Positions 1 through 8,887 of a DNA stretch of 64,000 bases are shown here, piece by piece (the stretch's first letter is position 1; every line of letters starts with the position of its first letter). Source of the DNA: Candidatus Avimonas narfae. GTDB taxonomy: Bacteria > Bacillota > Clostridia > Oscillospirales > Acutalibacteraceae. The stretch covers positions 1-64,000 of the forward strand of contig CAJFNR010000035.1 of NCBI GenBank assembly GCA_904395335.1, in the 5' to 3' direction. Under the pieces are notes generated by a model. It worked only from the letters and a program-made list of their open reading frames with translations. It was not told the origin of the DNA and did not search any database. The position numbers and the translations under genes were made by a program.

Positions 1-13
1 CCATTTGAAAAGG

Positions 14-48
14 AAAAACCCCGGAAACCGCGTAGTTCCGGGGTTTTT
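14..48 (-). terminator. Rho-independent terminator after rpsI
   Basis: An inverted repeat (AAAAACCCCGGAA with TTCCGGGGTTTTT) lies just past the rpsI stop, and a T-run follows on the minus strand. It ends the rplM-rpsI transcript. The A-tract on the other side could also stop plus-strand transcription. Confidence 0.85.
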
Positions 49-66
49 GACCACTTTTGATAAAGT

Positions 67-471
67 TTAGCGCTTGCTGAACTGAGGAGCGCGACGGGCA
101 GCCTTGAGGCCGTACTTTTTGCGTTCCTTCATTCTGGGGTCGCGGGTCAGGAACCCGGCCTTCTTCAGGGCGGGACGCAGGCCCTCGCTGTCATACTGCA
201 GCAGGGCGCGGGCAATGCCGTGGCGGATAGCGCCGGCCTGGCCGGTGACGCCGCCGCCGGCGACGCGGCATTCGATATCGAACTTATCCGCCGTGCCGGT
301 CAGGTTCAGAGGCTGACGGACGATAAGCTTCAGAGTCTCCAGACCGAAATAATCGTCGATGTCACGGTCGTTGATCTTCACACTGCCGGTACCGGCATAC
401 AGACGAACACGGGCCACCGACTTCTTTCTTCTTCCGGTGCCATAGAAATAGGGTCTCTTATTGTAATCCAT
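67..471 (-). CDS. rpsI: 30S ribosomal protein S9
   Basis: S9 (uS9) is a small-subunit head protein whose C-terminal tail reaches the P-site tRNA. The 134-residue protein has the family start [17 protein letters not shown], the [19 protein letters not shown] core and the basic tail ending in QFSKR. Length is normal. It lies 18 bases downstream of rplM in the usual bacterial L13-S9 pair and should be co-transcribed with it from the promoter near 1012-1040. Confidence 0.98.
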   Translation of the reverse strand: MDYNKRPYFYGTGRRKKSVARVRLYAGTGSVKINDRDIDDYFGLETLKLIVRQPLNLTGTADKFDIECRVAGGGVTGQAGAIRHGIARALLQYDSEGLRPALKKAGFLTRDPRMKERKKYGLKAARRAPQFSKR

Positions 472-489
472 CTTTCACAGCCTCCTTCC

Positions 490-918
490 TTAAAACTCGT
501 ACGCTTCGGGCTTCTGAGCGGCCTGCTCGTGCTGGGCGCCCGCATAGACGCGCAGACGAGTTCCCGCCGCACGGCCCAGCGTGTTGTTGGGCAGCATGCC
601 GTTGACAGCCAGAGACATCGCCTTTTCAGGACGGGTCTCCATCAGGGTGGCGTACTTGACTTCCTTCAGGCCGCCAATCCAACCGGTGTGACGGTACCAA
701 ACCTTCTTCTCCAGCTTATTGCCGGTAAGCACCGCCTTGCCGCAGTTGATGATGATGACGTGGTCGCCGCAATCCACATGAGGAGTGTATTCCGGCTTGT
801 GCTTGCCGCGGAGCAGGGCGGCAGCCTGAGCGGCTACACGGCCCAGAGGCTTTCCGGCGGCATCGAGGATATACCACTTACGGGCAACCTGGCCCGCTTT
901 CGCCATATACGTGGACAT
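490..918 (-). CDS. rplM: 50S ribosomal protein L13
   Basis: L13 (uL13) is an early-assembly large-subunit protein. The 142-residue product begins [19 protein letters not shown], has the GDHVIIIN core and ends with the L13 [15 protein letters not shown] block. The ATG at 918 is chosen because AGGAGG stands 7 bases upstream and the family starts here; a longer open frame upstream runs through the promoter and leader. rpsI follows. Confidence 0.97.
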   Translation of the reverse strand: MSTYMAKAGQVARKWYILDAAGKPLGRVAAQAAALLRGKHKPEYTPHVDCGDHVIIINCGKAVLTGNKLEKKVWYRHTGWIGGLKEVKYATLMETRPEKAMSLAVNGMLPNNTLGRAAGTRLRVYAGAQHEQAAQKPEAYEF

Positions 919-1040
919 CGTATTACCTCCTGATAATTTTACTCGTATCACTGCCGGGAAATGCCCGGCAAAGGGGAAAAGAGGCGCTCTTTTCCCACAA
1001 GCGCAGGTACGATGATACCACACCCGGTGGCGCCTGTCAA
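919..1040 (-). promoter_or_regulatory. rplM-rpsI promoter and hairpin leader (possible L13 autoregulatory leader)
   Basis: A sigma-A promoter reads TTGACA (1035-1040), 17 bases, TATCAT (1012-1017). The roughly 85-base leader folds into two tight consecutive hairpins, GGGAAAAG/CTTTTCCC and TGCCGGG/CCCGGCA, before the Shine-Dalgarno site. Firmicutes L13 operons are known to carry a short L13-binding leader; assignment to that family is inference from position and shape. Confidence 0.6.
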
Positions 1041-1172
1041 GCGCCAATGTCCATTTTTTTAATTTATGCCATTCGATCTCTTGATATCTCTCGTTTTTGC
1101 CGCTTTTTACCCCCTGGCTCTCCCCCTGTTTCATCTTTTGAATGGGCCAAAGCGGGCGTTTATATTATTTTT

Positions 1173-1410
1173 ATGGTATACTGTGCCCAGGGCCTTTATA
1201 TTTGAGGACAAACCGTGTGATGTGTCCCTGGGCCTAGAGAAATTGGCTGTCGGCCGGAGCGGCCTCCTCCCGCTTCGCGGTACCCCCAATTCTCCCTCTA
1301 CGCTTATGGTATAATGAAGGTCGGGAGAAATGCGGCAGCATTTCTCGAGAACGCTACCGATAGACGTAGGCTGAGAACCGCATAGGGCAGCGTTCCTGGT
1401 ATACTATGCC
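1173..1410 (+). repeat. Dispersed hairpin repeat, copy 1 (modules A and B)
   Basis: Module A has GCCCAGGG (1185-1192) pairing with CCCTGGGC (1226-1233). A spacer ending in a TATAAT-like box leads to module B: a hairpin GAGAAATGC/GCATTTCTC (1325-1346), then a second stem starting GAACGCT (1349) and closing AGCGTTC (1395) around a conserved loop with CGTAGG and TGAGAACC. The same units recur near 19.1, 25.3-25.6 and 61.1 kb. The region between rplM and the TtcA-like gene holds only this repeat; the weak open frame across it is not a gene. Confidence 0.85.
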
Positions 1411-1498
1411 TTTCTCGCGAGATACCCTCCCCCTTTAGACAAAAGCCGCCGAATCCACACGAAATCCCATTGTTGACCACTGAAGAAGGAGGCCGTTT

Positions 1499-2221
1499 AT
1501 GGCCGATGCTTTACAGGAGCTGCTGGGCCCGGTACGGGCCGCCGTGCAGCAATACGATATGATCGGGGAAAACGACCGAATCGCCGTCGGCTTGTCAGGC
1601 GGCAAGGACAGCGCCGCCCTGCTGGCGGCGCTGGCGGCGCTGCGCCGTTTTTATCCGATCCCGTTCACTTTGACCGCCATTACGCTGGATCCCTGCGTCG
1701 GCGGCAGGGAAACGGATTTCTCCCCCCTGACCGATTGGTGTGCCTCGTTGGGGGTACCCCACATCATCCGCCGCACCCGGCTTTGGGAAATCGTCTTTGA
1801 GGAACGAAAGGAGCCGAACCCCTGCAGCCTGTGTTCCCGTATGCGCCGCGGCGTGCTGCACCGCGCAGCCAAGGAAGAGGGATGCCGATCCATTGCCCTG
1901 GGCCACCACCGGGACGACGCGGCGGAAACGTTTCTGATGAACCTGCTGGAGGGAGGAACACTTTCCTGCTTTTCGCCCAAATCCTATCTGTCCAACCGGG
2001 ACCTGTACCTGATCCGGCCACTGCTCTTTCTCAGCGAGAAGCAGGTGGCCTCCGCCGTCCGGAGGCTACAGCTGCCGGTGGTTCCCACAGGCTGTCCCGC
2101 CGATGGACAGACCAACCGCCAGCAGACCAAGGAACTCATTGCCCGGCTGTCCCAAACCTACGGGCCGGTGGACGCGAAGATTCTCACCGCCTTGCAAAAA
2201 AGCGGCCTGTCCGGCTGGTAA
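1499..2221 (+). CDS. TtcA-like PP-loop ATPase (tRNA 2-thiocytidine synthetase family)
   Basis: Members of the TtcA/TtuA group adenylate a tRNA base and thiolate it using a [4Fe-4S] cluster. The 240-residue protein has the PP-loop SGGKDSAALLAAL (about 34-46), the CSLC pair (about 104-107) and a third Cys in PTGCPADG, the usual TtcA-type cluster ligands, plus GHHRDDAAETFLMNLL. An AAGGAGG site precedes the ATG. It is one of few plus-strand genes here and stands alone. The exact tRNA target is not certain, so no symbol is given. Confidence 0.85.
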   Translation: MADALQELLGPVRAAVQQYDMIGENDRIAVGLSGGKDSAALLAALAALRRFYPIPFTLTAITLDPCVGGRETDFSPLTDWCASLGVPHIIRRTRLWEIVFEERKEPNPCSLCSRMRRGVLHRAAKEEGCRSIALGHHRDDAAETFLMNLLEGGTLSCFSPKSYLSNRDLYLIRPLLFLSEKQVASAVRRLQLPVVPTGCPADGQTNRQQTKELIARLSQTYGPVDAKILTALQKSGLSGW

Positions 2222-2246
2222 ACCCGGACAAGCCGCTTTTTTATTT
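2206..2246. terminator. Terminator between convergent genes
   Basis: The stem AGCGGC..TGTCCGG pairs with CCGGACAAGCCGCT and is followed by a T-run on the plus strand. It overlaps the end of the TtcA-like gene and abuts the stop of the convergent DUF4434 gene. Confidence 0.75.
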
Positions 2247-3197
2247 TTTAAAGGCTCCCTCTTCCCGCCACGCCTCCCAGGCGCGGTACAGCGCCTCGGA
2301 ATCGGGATGGCCGCAGAAAGCAGATGTGCCCGGAGCATTCAGCAGCCCCTGATACTGATAGATCAGGATTTTTTCCACATACGGAGACACCGCTTCCAGC
2401 TGCTGCCGCAGCCGCTGGGGCGGGGCGGGAAGCAGCGGGGAATGGTATACCTCCCCTTCAAACTGGAAAGCCTCCACATCGGCCCACAGCTGGGACCGCC
2501 CCACCTGGTCGTGTACTGCCTTGAGCCGCTCATAGATGCCGGGCAGTTCTTCCACCTGGGTTTTGCGCACCCCCACTTCGTCCTGATAGGCAATATAATC
2601 CACCTCCAGCCGTTCCAGCTGGGCGGCATAGCGGCCATCGCAGGCGGCGGAACGGGTACCATAGGGTGCGATCAGTGTCTTATAAGCGGGATTCAACGCC
2701 TTCACCTGACGGCAGTAAGCGTTGAGATAGTCGATGAATTCCTCTTCAAAATGTCCGGCAATGCCGGTTTCATCGGGGAAATACCAGCCGTAAAAGCTGG
2801 GATGGGCTCCATATCGGGCGGCCAGCTCCTCCATGGCGGCAAACTCGCGCCGCCTTACCTTGGCGCTGCGCATATTCTGGTCAGGGAAATGCCAGTCGCC
2901 GAAATAACCGGGGCTCATAAACAGGCGCATGCCGCAGGCATCCATCTCGGACAACAGAATCTCCAGGAAATCCCCGCAGGCCATTTCCTGGCGCGGGAGC
3001 AGACTGGTGTCAAAATACGCCTTCCCGTCCAATGCGCTGGCCAGCAACACCACGTGATCCATGCCGAAGGCCGACATCTCCCGCACCTTTTGCCGCCACT
3101 GCTCCTCGGTAAAACGAAAACACACCGGGTTCCAGTAGGTCCCCTCCGCCGCGTTGTGATGCTGGAACTCCAACCAGCTTCCCGTGATCGGTTTCAT
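2241..3197 (-). CDS. DUF4434 domain protein (glycoside hydrolase-like TIM barrel)
   Basis: The 318-residue protein matches what I know of the DUF4434 family, TIM-barrel proteins resembling glycoside hydrolases. Features are GSWLEFQHHNA at the N-terminus, LFMSPGYFGDWHFPD in the middle, and GWYFPDETG with acidic residues where barrel catalytic acids would sit. There is no signal peptide, so it is probably cytoplasmic. The second ATG (3197) is chosen because GGGAGG is 6 bases upstream of it and touches the first ATG. Substrate unknown. It is last in the minus-strand run behind the Spx/ArsC-like gene. Confidence 0.7.
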   Translation of the reverse strand: MKPITGSWLEFQHHNAAEGTYWNPVCFRFTEEQWRQKVREMSAFGMDHVVLLASALDGKAYFDTSLLPRQEMACGDFLEILLSEMDACGMRLFMSPGYFGDWHFPDQNMRSAKVRRREFAAMEELAARYGAHPSFYGWYFPDETGIAGHFEEEFIDYLNAYCRQVKALNPAYKTLIAPYGTRSAACDGRYAAQLERLEVDYIAYQDEVGVRKTQVEELPGIYERLKAVHDQVGRSQLWADVEAFQFEGEVYHSPLLPAPPQRLRQQLEAVSPYVEKILIYQYQGLLNAPGTSAFCGHPDSEALYRAWEAWREEGAFKK

Positions 3198-3227
3198 CGC
3201 CATCCTCCCTTTTTCATGAGTGCCGGT

Positions 3228-3587
3228 TCATTTTACTGCCGCTTCCCATTCCGCCGGGCGGAATCCCACCAGCACGGTGTCCTCCCCCACCAGTAGTGGT
3301 CGCTTGACCAGCATGCCGTCGGTAGCCAGCAGGGCCAGCTGCTCTTCCTCTGTCAGGGTGGAGAGTTTATCCTTCAGCCCCAACGAACGGTAGACAAGGC
3401 CGCTGGTGTTGAAAAAGCGCTTCAGCGGCAGGCCGCTGCGCGCAGCCCACTCCCGCAGCTCCCCTTCGGAGGGCCGCTCCTCTTTGATGTGCCGGGAGGC
3501 AAAATCCACCCCGTGCTCCTGAAGCCACCGGCGCGCCTTCTGACAGGTGGAGCACGGCGGATATTCAACCAAAAGCCATTTACTCAT
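3228..3587 (-). CDS. ArsC/Spx/MgsR-family protein
   Basis: The 119-residue thioredoxin-fold protein has a CxxC site (Cys12-Cys15 in YPPCSTCQKA), the KRFFNTSG block and the KRPLLVG segment of the arsenate reductase-Spx family. Members are either glutaredoxin-linked reductases or RNA polymerase-binding stress regulators, and sequence alone does not decide. The start at 3587 has AAGGAGG upstream and overlaps the ywbE stop by 8 bases, so the two are translationally coupled. Confidence 0.85.
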   Translation of the reverse strand: MSKWLLVEYPPCSTCQKARRWLQEHGVDFASRHIKEERPSEGELREWAARSGLPLKRFFNTSGLVYRSLGLKDKLSTLTEEEQLALLATDGMLVKRPLLVGEDTVLVGFRPAEWEAAVK

Positions 3588-3801
3588 GTGTGGAAACCTC
3601 CTTGTTTTCCGTAACGATTGCCTGAACACGCCCCACCTGTCCGTCCTCCAGCATCACCTTGATGCCGTGGGGGTGCGTAGGGCTGTTGGTCAAGATACGC
3701 TGTATCCGGCCTCGGGTCAGGCGACCGGTGCGCTGATCGCATTTCAGCACGATGTCCACCAACAGCCCCGGAGCCAATTCACTTCGACGCTTTCCGTCCA
3801 T
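3580..3801 (-). CDS. ywbE: YwbE family protein (DUF2196)
   Basis: A 73-residue protein with the highly conserved YwbE pattern: PGLLVDIVLKCDQRTGRLT, then ILTNSPTHPHGIKVMLEDG. It looks like a small beta-barrel domain. Function is unknown in the family. It overlaps the start of the ArsC/Spx-like gene. Confidence 0.9.
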   Translation of the reverse strand: MDGKRRSELAPGLLVDIVLKCDQRTGRLTRGRIQRILTNSPTHPHGIKVMLEDGQVGRVQAIVTENKEVSTHE

Positions 3802-3829
3802 CCATATCCTCCCCGCCGCTGGCGCATGG

Positions 3830-4456
3830 TTATAAAATCACGGAGCCGTCCTCCCCGTACCAGTTGCCGCTGTCCCAATCCTCCTCCAGGCCATCGCCGC
3901 TTCCCTGGACGCTGCCGGCGGAATAAATCTGATCCTCTTCATAATGAACATTATTCATCAGCAGTCCGGCGATGCCCAGGACGATCATGGCCACCGCCAG
4001 GACAGCGCACACCGCCCGGGAAATCCACCGCCAGCGTCCCCGGTCCAGCAGCGCCAGCACCAGGCTCCGGACAAGGAACGCCACCGGCACCGCTGTGGTC
4101 AGCAGCATGGTCCAGTTGGCCGCCAAAAATCCGGTGACATCGAAGGGGCTTTCCAAGCCGCCAAAATTGATAAGCAGGCCCACCGCACCGATCATCAGCC
4201 CCGCTCCCACGCACAGCAGGAAAACGGAATCGCTCCGGAATTGGGGATAGCGGCGCCGGGTATAGGCCATCAGGCTGTACAGCCCGATTCCCGCCAACAC
4301 GGCGGCCAGAATAAAGAGATAGCTGACCGAGCGGAAATACCCCTCCTCTAGGCCCCCCACCGTGCGGATACCCGATTGGAGCACCACGGCCAGGATCAAA
4401 AAAAGCACGGAAATCCCACTGTAAATCAGGGATTTGACAAACCGGGAAACGTTCAT
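3830..4456 (-). CDS. Hypothetical multi-pass membrane protein
   Basis: The 208-residue protein has about five hydrophobic segments (roughly 10-27, 44-64, 79-99, 112-133 and 147-165) and an acidic, Gly/Ser-rich tail. I do not recognise a family. It follows cysS by 15 bases and probably shares its transcript, but no link to cysteine metabolism is visible. Confidence 0.7.
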   Translation of the reverse strand: MNVSRFVKSLIYSGISVLFLILAVVLQSGIRTVGGLEEGYFRSVSYLFILAAVLAGIGLYSLMAYTRRRYPQFRSDSVFLLCVGAGLMIGAVGLLINFGGLESPFDVTGFLAANWTMLLTTAVPVAFLVRSLVLALLDRGRWRWISRAVCAVLAVAMIVLGIAGLLMNNVHYEEDQIYSAGSVQGSGDGLEEDWDSGNWYGEDGSVIL

Positions 4457-4471
4457 GCCTTCCTCCTTTTG

Positions 4472-5899
4472 TCAGGCGCGGCGCCACTTCATGCCCTGGG
4501 GCGTATCCTCTACCACAATGCCCATGGCCTTCAACTCATCCCGGATCCGGTCGGACTCCGCCCAGTTCTTCTGCTTTCGGGCCTCGGCACGGGCGGCGAT
4601 GAGGGCCTCGATTTCTGCATCGGCGGAGGACTCCTGCCGGGAATAGAGCAATCCCAGCACTCCGGTCAGCTCATCGAACAGGGCGGATGCCTCCTCGCAC
4701 AGGCGGCGGCAGGGGGCCGTTGACTTCGACGTCCCGCCTGACGAAGTCAGCCGGGAATTGATGTCCCTCACCAACTCGAACAGCGTAGCGATGGCGTCCG
4801 CGGTGTTGAGGTCGTCCTCCATGGCGGCGATAAACTGCTCCTTCCTCGTCTGGAGCAGCTCGCGGATCTCCTGCGCATCCGCCGGTTCCTCTTCGCCGGC
4901 GTGGGACAGGGCGAAACGCAGGGAATCCCGGCAGTTGTACAGCCGGTCCAGGGCGGTAATCCCCTGCTCCACCACCTCGGGGCTGTAGTTGATGGGGCTG
5001 CGGTAGGAGGAGGAGATCAGGAAAAAGCGGATGGGCTCATAGCCGTATTTCTCCGCCACGTCCCGCACGGTGAAGAAGTTGCCCAGAGACTTGGACATCT
5101 TCTTGTTATTGACGTTGATATGCCCGTTGTGCATCCAGTACCGGGCAAAGGGCACGCCGTTGCAGCATTCGCTCTGGGCGATCTCGTTCTCATGGTGGGG
5201 GAAAATCAGGTCCTGGCCGCCGCAGTGGATGTCGATAGTGTCCCCCAGATAGCGCCGGGCCATAGCGGAGCACTCGATATGCCAGCCCGGCCGGCCGTCG
5301 CTCCAGGGGGAGGGCCAGGAGGGCTCGCCGGGCTTGGCGGCCTTCCACAGGGCGAAGTCCATGGGGTCTTCCTTCAGCTCACTGACGTCGATGCGGGCCC
5401 CCGCCTCTAGGTCGTCCAGGGGCTGATGGGACAGCTTGCCGTATTCCGTGTAACGGCCGGTGCGGAAATACACGTCGCCGTTTGCGGCGGCATAGGCATA
5501 GCCCTTTTCCACCAGGCCGGAGATAATGGCGATGATCTCACCCATGTTCTCCGTGGCCCGGGGATGCACCGTGGCTTCCCGCGCTCCCAGGCCCTTGGCG
5601 TCGATCCAGTATTCCGCGATGTAGCGCTCCGCAATTTCCCCGGAGGAGACGCCCTCCTCGTTGGCACGGCGAATGATCTTGTCGTCCACATCGGTAAAAT
5701 TCTGCACATAGCGCACCTCATACCCCCGCCATTCCAGATACCGGCGGAGCACGTCGAACACGCACAGAGGGCGGGCATTGCCGATATGGATGCGGTCGTA
5801 TACGGTGGGGCCGCAGCAGTAGATTTTGGCTACACCGGGCTCCAGCGGCACGAATTCCTCCTTCCGGCGGGTCAGGGTGTTGTAGATTTTCATGGGCAT
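4472..5899 (-). CDS. cysS: Cysteinyl-tRNA synthetase
   Basis: Class I synthetase charging tRNA-Cys. The 475-residue protein shows the HIGH-type motif IHIGNAR (about 37-43), zinc ligands including CGPTVYD and [10 protein letters not shown] with [14 protein letters not shown], and the KMSKSLGN loop. Length is normal. The first ATG (5899) has AAAGGA five bases upstream; a second ATG two codons on is possible. It sits 44 bases after cysE under the Cys T-box, which couples both to tRNA-Cys charging. Confidence 0.97.
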   Translation of the reverse strand: MPMKIYNTLTRRKEEFVPLEPGVAKIYCCGPTVYDRIHIGNARPLCVFDVLRRYLEWRGYEVRYVQNFTDVDDKIIRRANEEGVSSGEIAERYIAEYWIDAKGLGAREATVHPRATENMGEIIAIISGLVEKGYAYAAANGDVYFRTGRYTEYGKLSHQPLDDLEAGARIDVSELKEDPMDFALWKAAKPGEPSWPSPWSDGRPGWHIECSAMARRYLGDTIDIHCGGQDLIFPHHENEIAQSECCNGVPFARYWMHNGHINVNNKKMSKSLGNFFTVRDVAEKYGYEPIRFFLISSSYRSPINYSPEVVEQGITALDRLYNCRDSLRFALSHAGEEEPADAQEIRELLQTRKEQFIAAMEDDLNTADAIATLFELVRDINSRLTSSGGTSKSTAPCRRLCEEASALFDELTGVLGLLYSRQESSADAEIEALIAARAEARKQKNWAESDRIRDELKAMGIVVEDTPQGMKWRRA

Positions 5900-5943
5900 T
5901 CGGTTCCTTTCTTTGTGTTTTCAGCGGGCGATCTCCGCCCGGG

Positions 5944-6630
5944 TCAGCTCTCGCTCTCTGCCGCCCCCACGGCCGGTGGGGCCGATTCCCCGCTTTCGCC
6001 TCCGGCCGGGTTCCGGAGCATCGCCTCCAGCCGGTCCAGCCGTCCCTGCAGGCGGCACAGCTCCTGGGAAACGGGATCAGGGATATGCACCTGGTCCAGA
6101 TCAATTACCCGGGCGCCGTTGCGGCGCACCACCCGGGCGGGCACCCCCACGGCGGTGGAGTTATCCGGGATATCCGACAGCACCACCGCCCCCGCGGCGA
6201 TGCGCACGTTGTCCCCGATGGTGATGGGCCCCAGCACCTTGGCCCCGGCCCCCACCATGACGTTGTTGCCCAGGGTGGGATGGCGCTTGCCCCGGTGCTT
6301 GCCGGTGCCCCCCAGCGTTACCCCCTGGTAGATGGTGCAGTCGTCCCCCACCACCGTGGTTTCGCCGATGACCACGCCGGTGCCGTGGTCGATGAACACC
6401 CGGCGCCCCAGCCGGGCGGCAGGATGAATCTCGATGTTGGTGCGCCGCACGCACCGCTGGGAGATCCAGCGGGCCAGAAAGTGCATCCCATGCCGGTAAA
6501 ACCAGTTGGCACGCCGGTGGGCGCGCACCGCCTTGAAGCCGTTGTACAGCAGCATGACCTCCAGCGCCGAGCTGGCGGCAGGGTCACGGTCACGGATGAC
6601 GGCGATATCCTCCTTCATTCGCTCAAACAT
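5944..6630 (-). CDS. cysE: Serine O-acetyltransferase
   Basis: Makes O-acetylserine from serine and acetyl-CoA, the committed step of cysteine synthesis. The 228-residue protein begins MFERMKEDIAVIRDRDPAA and has the left-handed beta-helix repeats with FIDHGTGVVIGETTVVGD and the conserved GGTGKHRGKRHPTLG loop. The start at 6630 has AAGG upstream; an open frame running further back is the T-box leader. First gene of cysE-cysS. Confidence 0.96.
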   Translation of the reverse strand: MFERMKEDIAVIRDRDPAASSALEVMLLYNGFKAVRAHRRANWFYRHGMHFLARWISQRCVRRTNIEIHPAARLGRRVFIDHGTGVVIGETTVVGDDCTIYQGVTLGGTGKHRGKRHPTLGNNVMVGAGAKVLGPITIGDNVRIAAGAVVLSDIPDNSTAVGVPARVVRRNGARVIDLDQVHIPDPVSQELCRLQGRLDRLEAMLRNPAGGESGESAPPAVGAAESES

Positions 6631-6639
6631 GGCAATCCC

Positions 6640-6895
6640 TCCTTTCCGCCTGTCATAAAGCACAAAGCCTCCGCCGCGCCCAAAGGCGCCACGGAGGCGA
6701 TTCACTCGCGGTTCCACTCCTATTTGTCGCTTAAAGCCGGATAACGGCGGCCGGCCGCACGGGGATTTCCCCCCGCGTGCTCGTCGGGCGCATTCCCCGC
6801 TCCGCCGTGAGGCGCGCTTTCAGCCGGGGCGCACCCTCTCTGCCACGGCGGGGTAGCGGCTACTTCTCCCGCGTCTGTGCATGTCTCTTTTTATT
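6640..6895 (-). promoter_or_regulatory. T-box riboswitch of cysE-cysS (specifier UGC, Cys)
   Basis: On the minus strand the leader has an AGTA motif, a stem I arm with AGAGAG and GCTGAAAGC, and a UGC triplet (6790-6792) on the 3' side of the specifier loop just before the basal stem. It then has the T-box core GGAGTGGAACCGCGAG (about 6705-6720) and a terminator built from GCCTCCG and CGGAGGC arms (about 6664-6697). UGC fits tRNA-Cys and the genes downstream. Uncharged tRNA-Cys should favour readthrough. Confidence 0.92.
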
Positions 6896-6930
6896 ATATA
6901 CGCTCAGGCGGAAATTTCCACCCTTTTTTC

Positions 6931-7527
6931 TCACGAGGCCTGCCGGAAGCAGGAACGATAATTCCACAGGTATTGGATCCCGGAAATCACCGTCATCACC
7001 ACCGACACCCAAACCAGCACCCGTCCCAGCAGCAGCGGCAGGGTAAAGGCCAGCTCCGGCAGTGTCACACCCACCCAGGCGAACACGGTGCCCCCCCAGG
7101 TGGAGAACTCCAGCGCCGCCAGCATATAGAGGATGGCCGTCATCTGCGCCACCGTTTTCGCTTTGCCCCACCGACTGGCGGCGATGACGGTGCCTCCGCC
7201 CGCCGCCACCAGACGTACGGAGGTGACCATAAATTCCCGGGACAGGATCACCATCAGTGCCCACACATCCAGGGCATCCACCGCCAGGAAGCCCAAAAAG
7301 GCAGCAGTGGTGAGCATCTTGTCCGCCAGCGGGTCCAGGAATTTGCCCAGGTCCGTGATCAGGCCGTCCCGCCGGGCGATGCGCCCATCAAACAGGTCGG
7401 TCAGGGACGCGGCGCCGAACACCAGCCCCGCCGCCAGATAGTGAAAAGGGAACTCCACCATCATCAGCAGCAAAAAGACAGGCGCCAGGATAATGCGGAT
7501 AACCGTCAGCTTATTCGGGAGGTTCAA
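6931..7527 (-). CDS. pgsA: CDP-diacylglycerol-glycerol-3-phosphate 3-phosphatidyltransferase
   Basis: Membrane enzyme for phosphatidylglycerol phosphate synthesis. It has the CDP-alcohol phosphotransferase motif from DLFDGRIARR through DLGKFLDPLADK and several membrane helices. I choose the TTG at 7527 because it gives the family N-terminus (M)NLPNKLTVIRI, has GGAG 10 bases upstream, and overlaps the rimO stop as TTGA. An ATG nine codons upstream would overlap rimO by 31 bases. 198 residues. Confidence 0.93.
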   Translation of the reverse strand: MNLPNKLTVIRIILAPVFLLLMMVEFPFHYLAAGLVFGAASLTDLFDGRIARRDGLITDLGKFLDPLADKMLTTAAFLGFLAVDALDVWALMVILSREFMVTSVRLVAAGGGTVIAASRWGKAKTVAQMTAILYMLAALEFSTWGGTVFAWVGVTLPELAFTLPLLLGRVLVWVSVVMTVISGIQYLWNYRSCFRQAS

Positions 7528-8876
7528 GAGCAGCACTCTCCAATCAAATCCCAATCCAGGACATCGGTTATTTTGACATTGATCATGTCGCCCGGCTTCA
7601 CCCGGGCGCGTCCACGGGGCAGGGTGAAAAACACCTTGCTGTCGATATCGGGGGCGTCCGCCGCGCTGCGGCCGAACCAGCAGCCGGCATAGCGGTCGTA
7701 TCCCTCCACCAGCACCTCCAGGGTGCGGCCCACCTGAGCCTCGTTGTATTCTGCCGCGATGCGGGACTGCGTTTCCATGATGATGTCACGCCGGCGGTTT
7801 TTCACCTTATCGCTGAGCTGCCCCTCCATGGTATAGGCCGGGGTCCCCTCCTCCGGCGAGAAGGCAAAACAGCCCAACCGCTCGAACCGCATCTCCTTGA
7901 TAAAGGAGCACAGCTCCTCGAATTCCTCCCGGCCTTCGCCGGGGAAGCCGGTCATGACAGTGGTGCGCAGCACGATCCCCGGCACCTTTTCCCGGATATG
8001 GCGGAGCTGCGCCTTCAGCGCCTCCCCTCCGCCGGTTCGGTTCATGGCCTTCAGCACCTTCTCACTGCAGTGCTGGATGGGAATATCCAGATATTTGACG
8101 ATCTTTTCTTCCTCCGCCATCACATCCAACAGCTCGTCAGTCATGTGCTCGGGATAGCAGTACAGCATCCGGATCCAGCGAAGTCCGTCGATACGGCACA
8201 GTTCCCTCAATAATTCGGGCAGGCGGGGGGCTCCCGACACGGCACCCCCTTGATCCACCCCGTACAGGGTGGTGTCCTGAGCCACCAGGATCAGCTCCTT
8301 CACCCCGCCGTCGGCCAGCCCCCGGGCCTCCTCCAGAATCGCCTGCATACTCCGGCTGCGCAGCGGGCCGCGGATCAGCGGAATAGCGCAGTAGGCGCAG
8401 CGGTTGCTGCAGCCGTCGCCGATGCGCAGATAGGCGAAAAAGCCGGGAGTGGTCAGCATCCGCGGACCGTCCAGGGACCAGCATTCCCGCGGGGGAAAGC
8501 GCACCGGCTTCTCCCCGTCCATGACGGAACGCACAGCCTCCACAATATCGCCGTTGGCGCCCAGTCCCAACACGCCGTCGCACTCCGGCAGCTCGCTGAC
8601 CAGCTCCTGCTGATACCGCTGGGCTAGGCACCCGGTGACAATGATCTTTTGGATCTGCCCCTCCTTTTTCAGCTGGGCAAACTCCAGGATGTTGTCGATG
8701 GCTTCCTTTTTCGCCTCTTCGATAAATCCGCAGGTGTTGACGATCACCACATCGGCCAAGCCTGCCTCTGCCGTGATCTCCATGCCCGCGTCCCGCAGAC
8801 GGGCCAGCATCAGCTCGGCGTCCATCTGGTTTTTCGGGCAACCCAGCGAGACCATACCCACTCTATAGGATGACAT
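7524..8876 (-). CDS. rimO: Ribosomal protein S12 methylthiotransferase RimO
   Basis: Radical SAM enzyme that methylthiolates an Asp of S12. The 450-residue protein has the N-terminal cluster domain (SLGCPKNQMDAE, NTCGFIEEAKKEA), the radical SAM CxxxCxxC in GDGCSNRCAYCAIPLIRG, and a C-terminal TRAM-like domain with EVLVEGYD. The start at 8876 has GAGGG upstream. It is 11 bases after recX and coupled to pgsA. Confidence 0.95.
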   Translation of the reverse strand: MSSYRVGMVSLGCPKNQMDAELMLARLRDAGMEITAEAGLADVVIVNTCGFIEEAKKEAIDNILEFAQLKKEGQIQKIIVTGCLAQRYQQELVSELPECDGVLGLGANGDIVEAVRSVMDGEKPVRFPPRECWSLDGPRMLTTPGFFAYLRIGDGCSNRCAYCAIPLIRGPLRSRSMQAILEEARGLADGGVKELILVAQDTTLYGVDQGGAVSGAPRLPELLRELCRIDGLRWIRMLYCYPEHMTDELLDVMAEEEKIVKYLDIPIQHCSEKVLKAMNRTGGGEALKAQLRHIREKVPGIVLRTTVMTGFPGEGREEFEELCSFIKEMRFERLGCFAFSPEEGTPAYTMEGQLSDKVKNRRRDIIMETQSRIAAEYNEAQVGRTLEVLVEGYDRYAGCWFGRSAADAPDIDSKVFFTLPRGRARVKPGDMINVKITDVLDWDLIGECCS

Positions 8877-8887
8877 AGCGTTCCCTC

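Noticed and set aside
1066-1314. Short plus-strand open frame in the 1.1-1.3 kb gap
   Set aside because: It runs through the dispersed repeat and has no ribosome site or family resemblance.
1173-1410. CRISPR array made of the repeat units
   Set aside because: The units are long, imperfect, dispersed over 60 kb and not separated by regular spacers; no cas genes are present.
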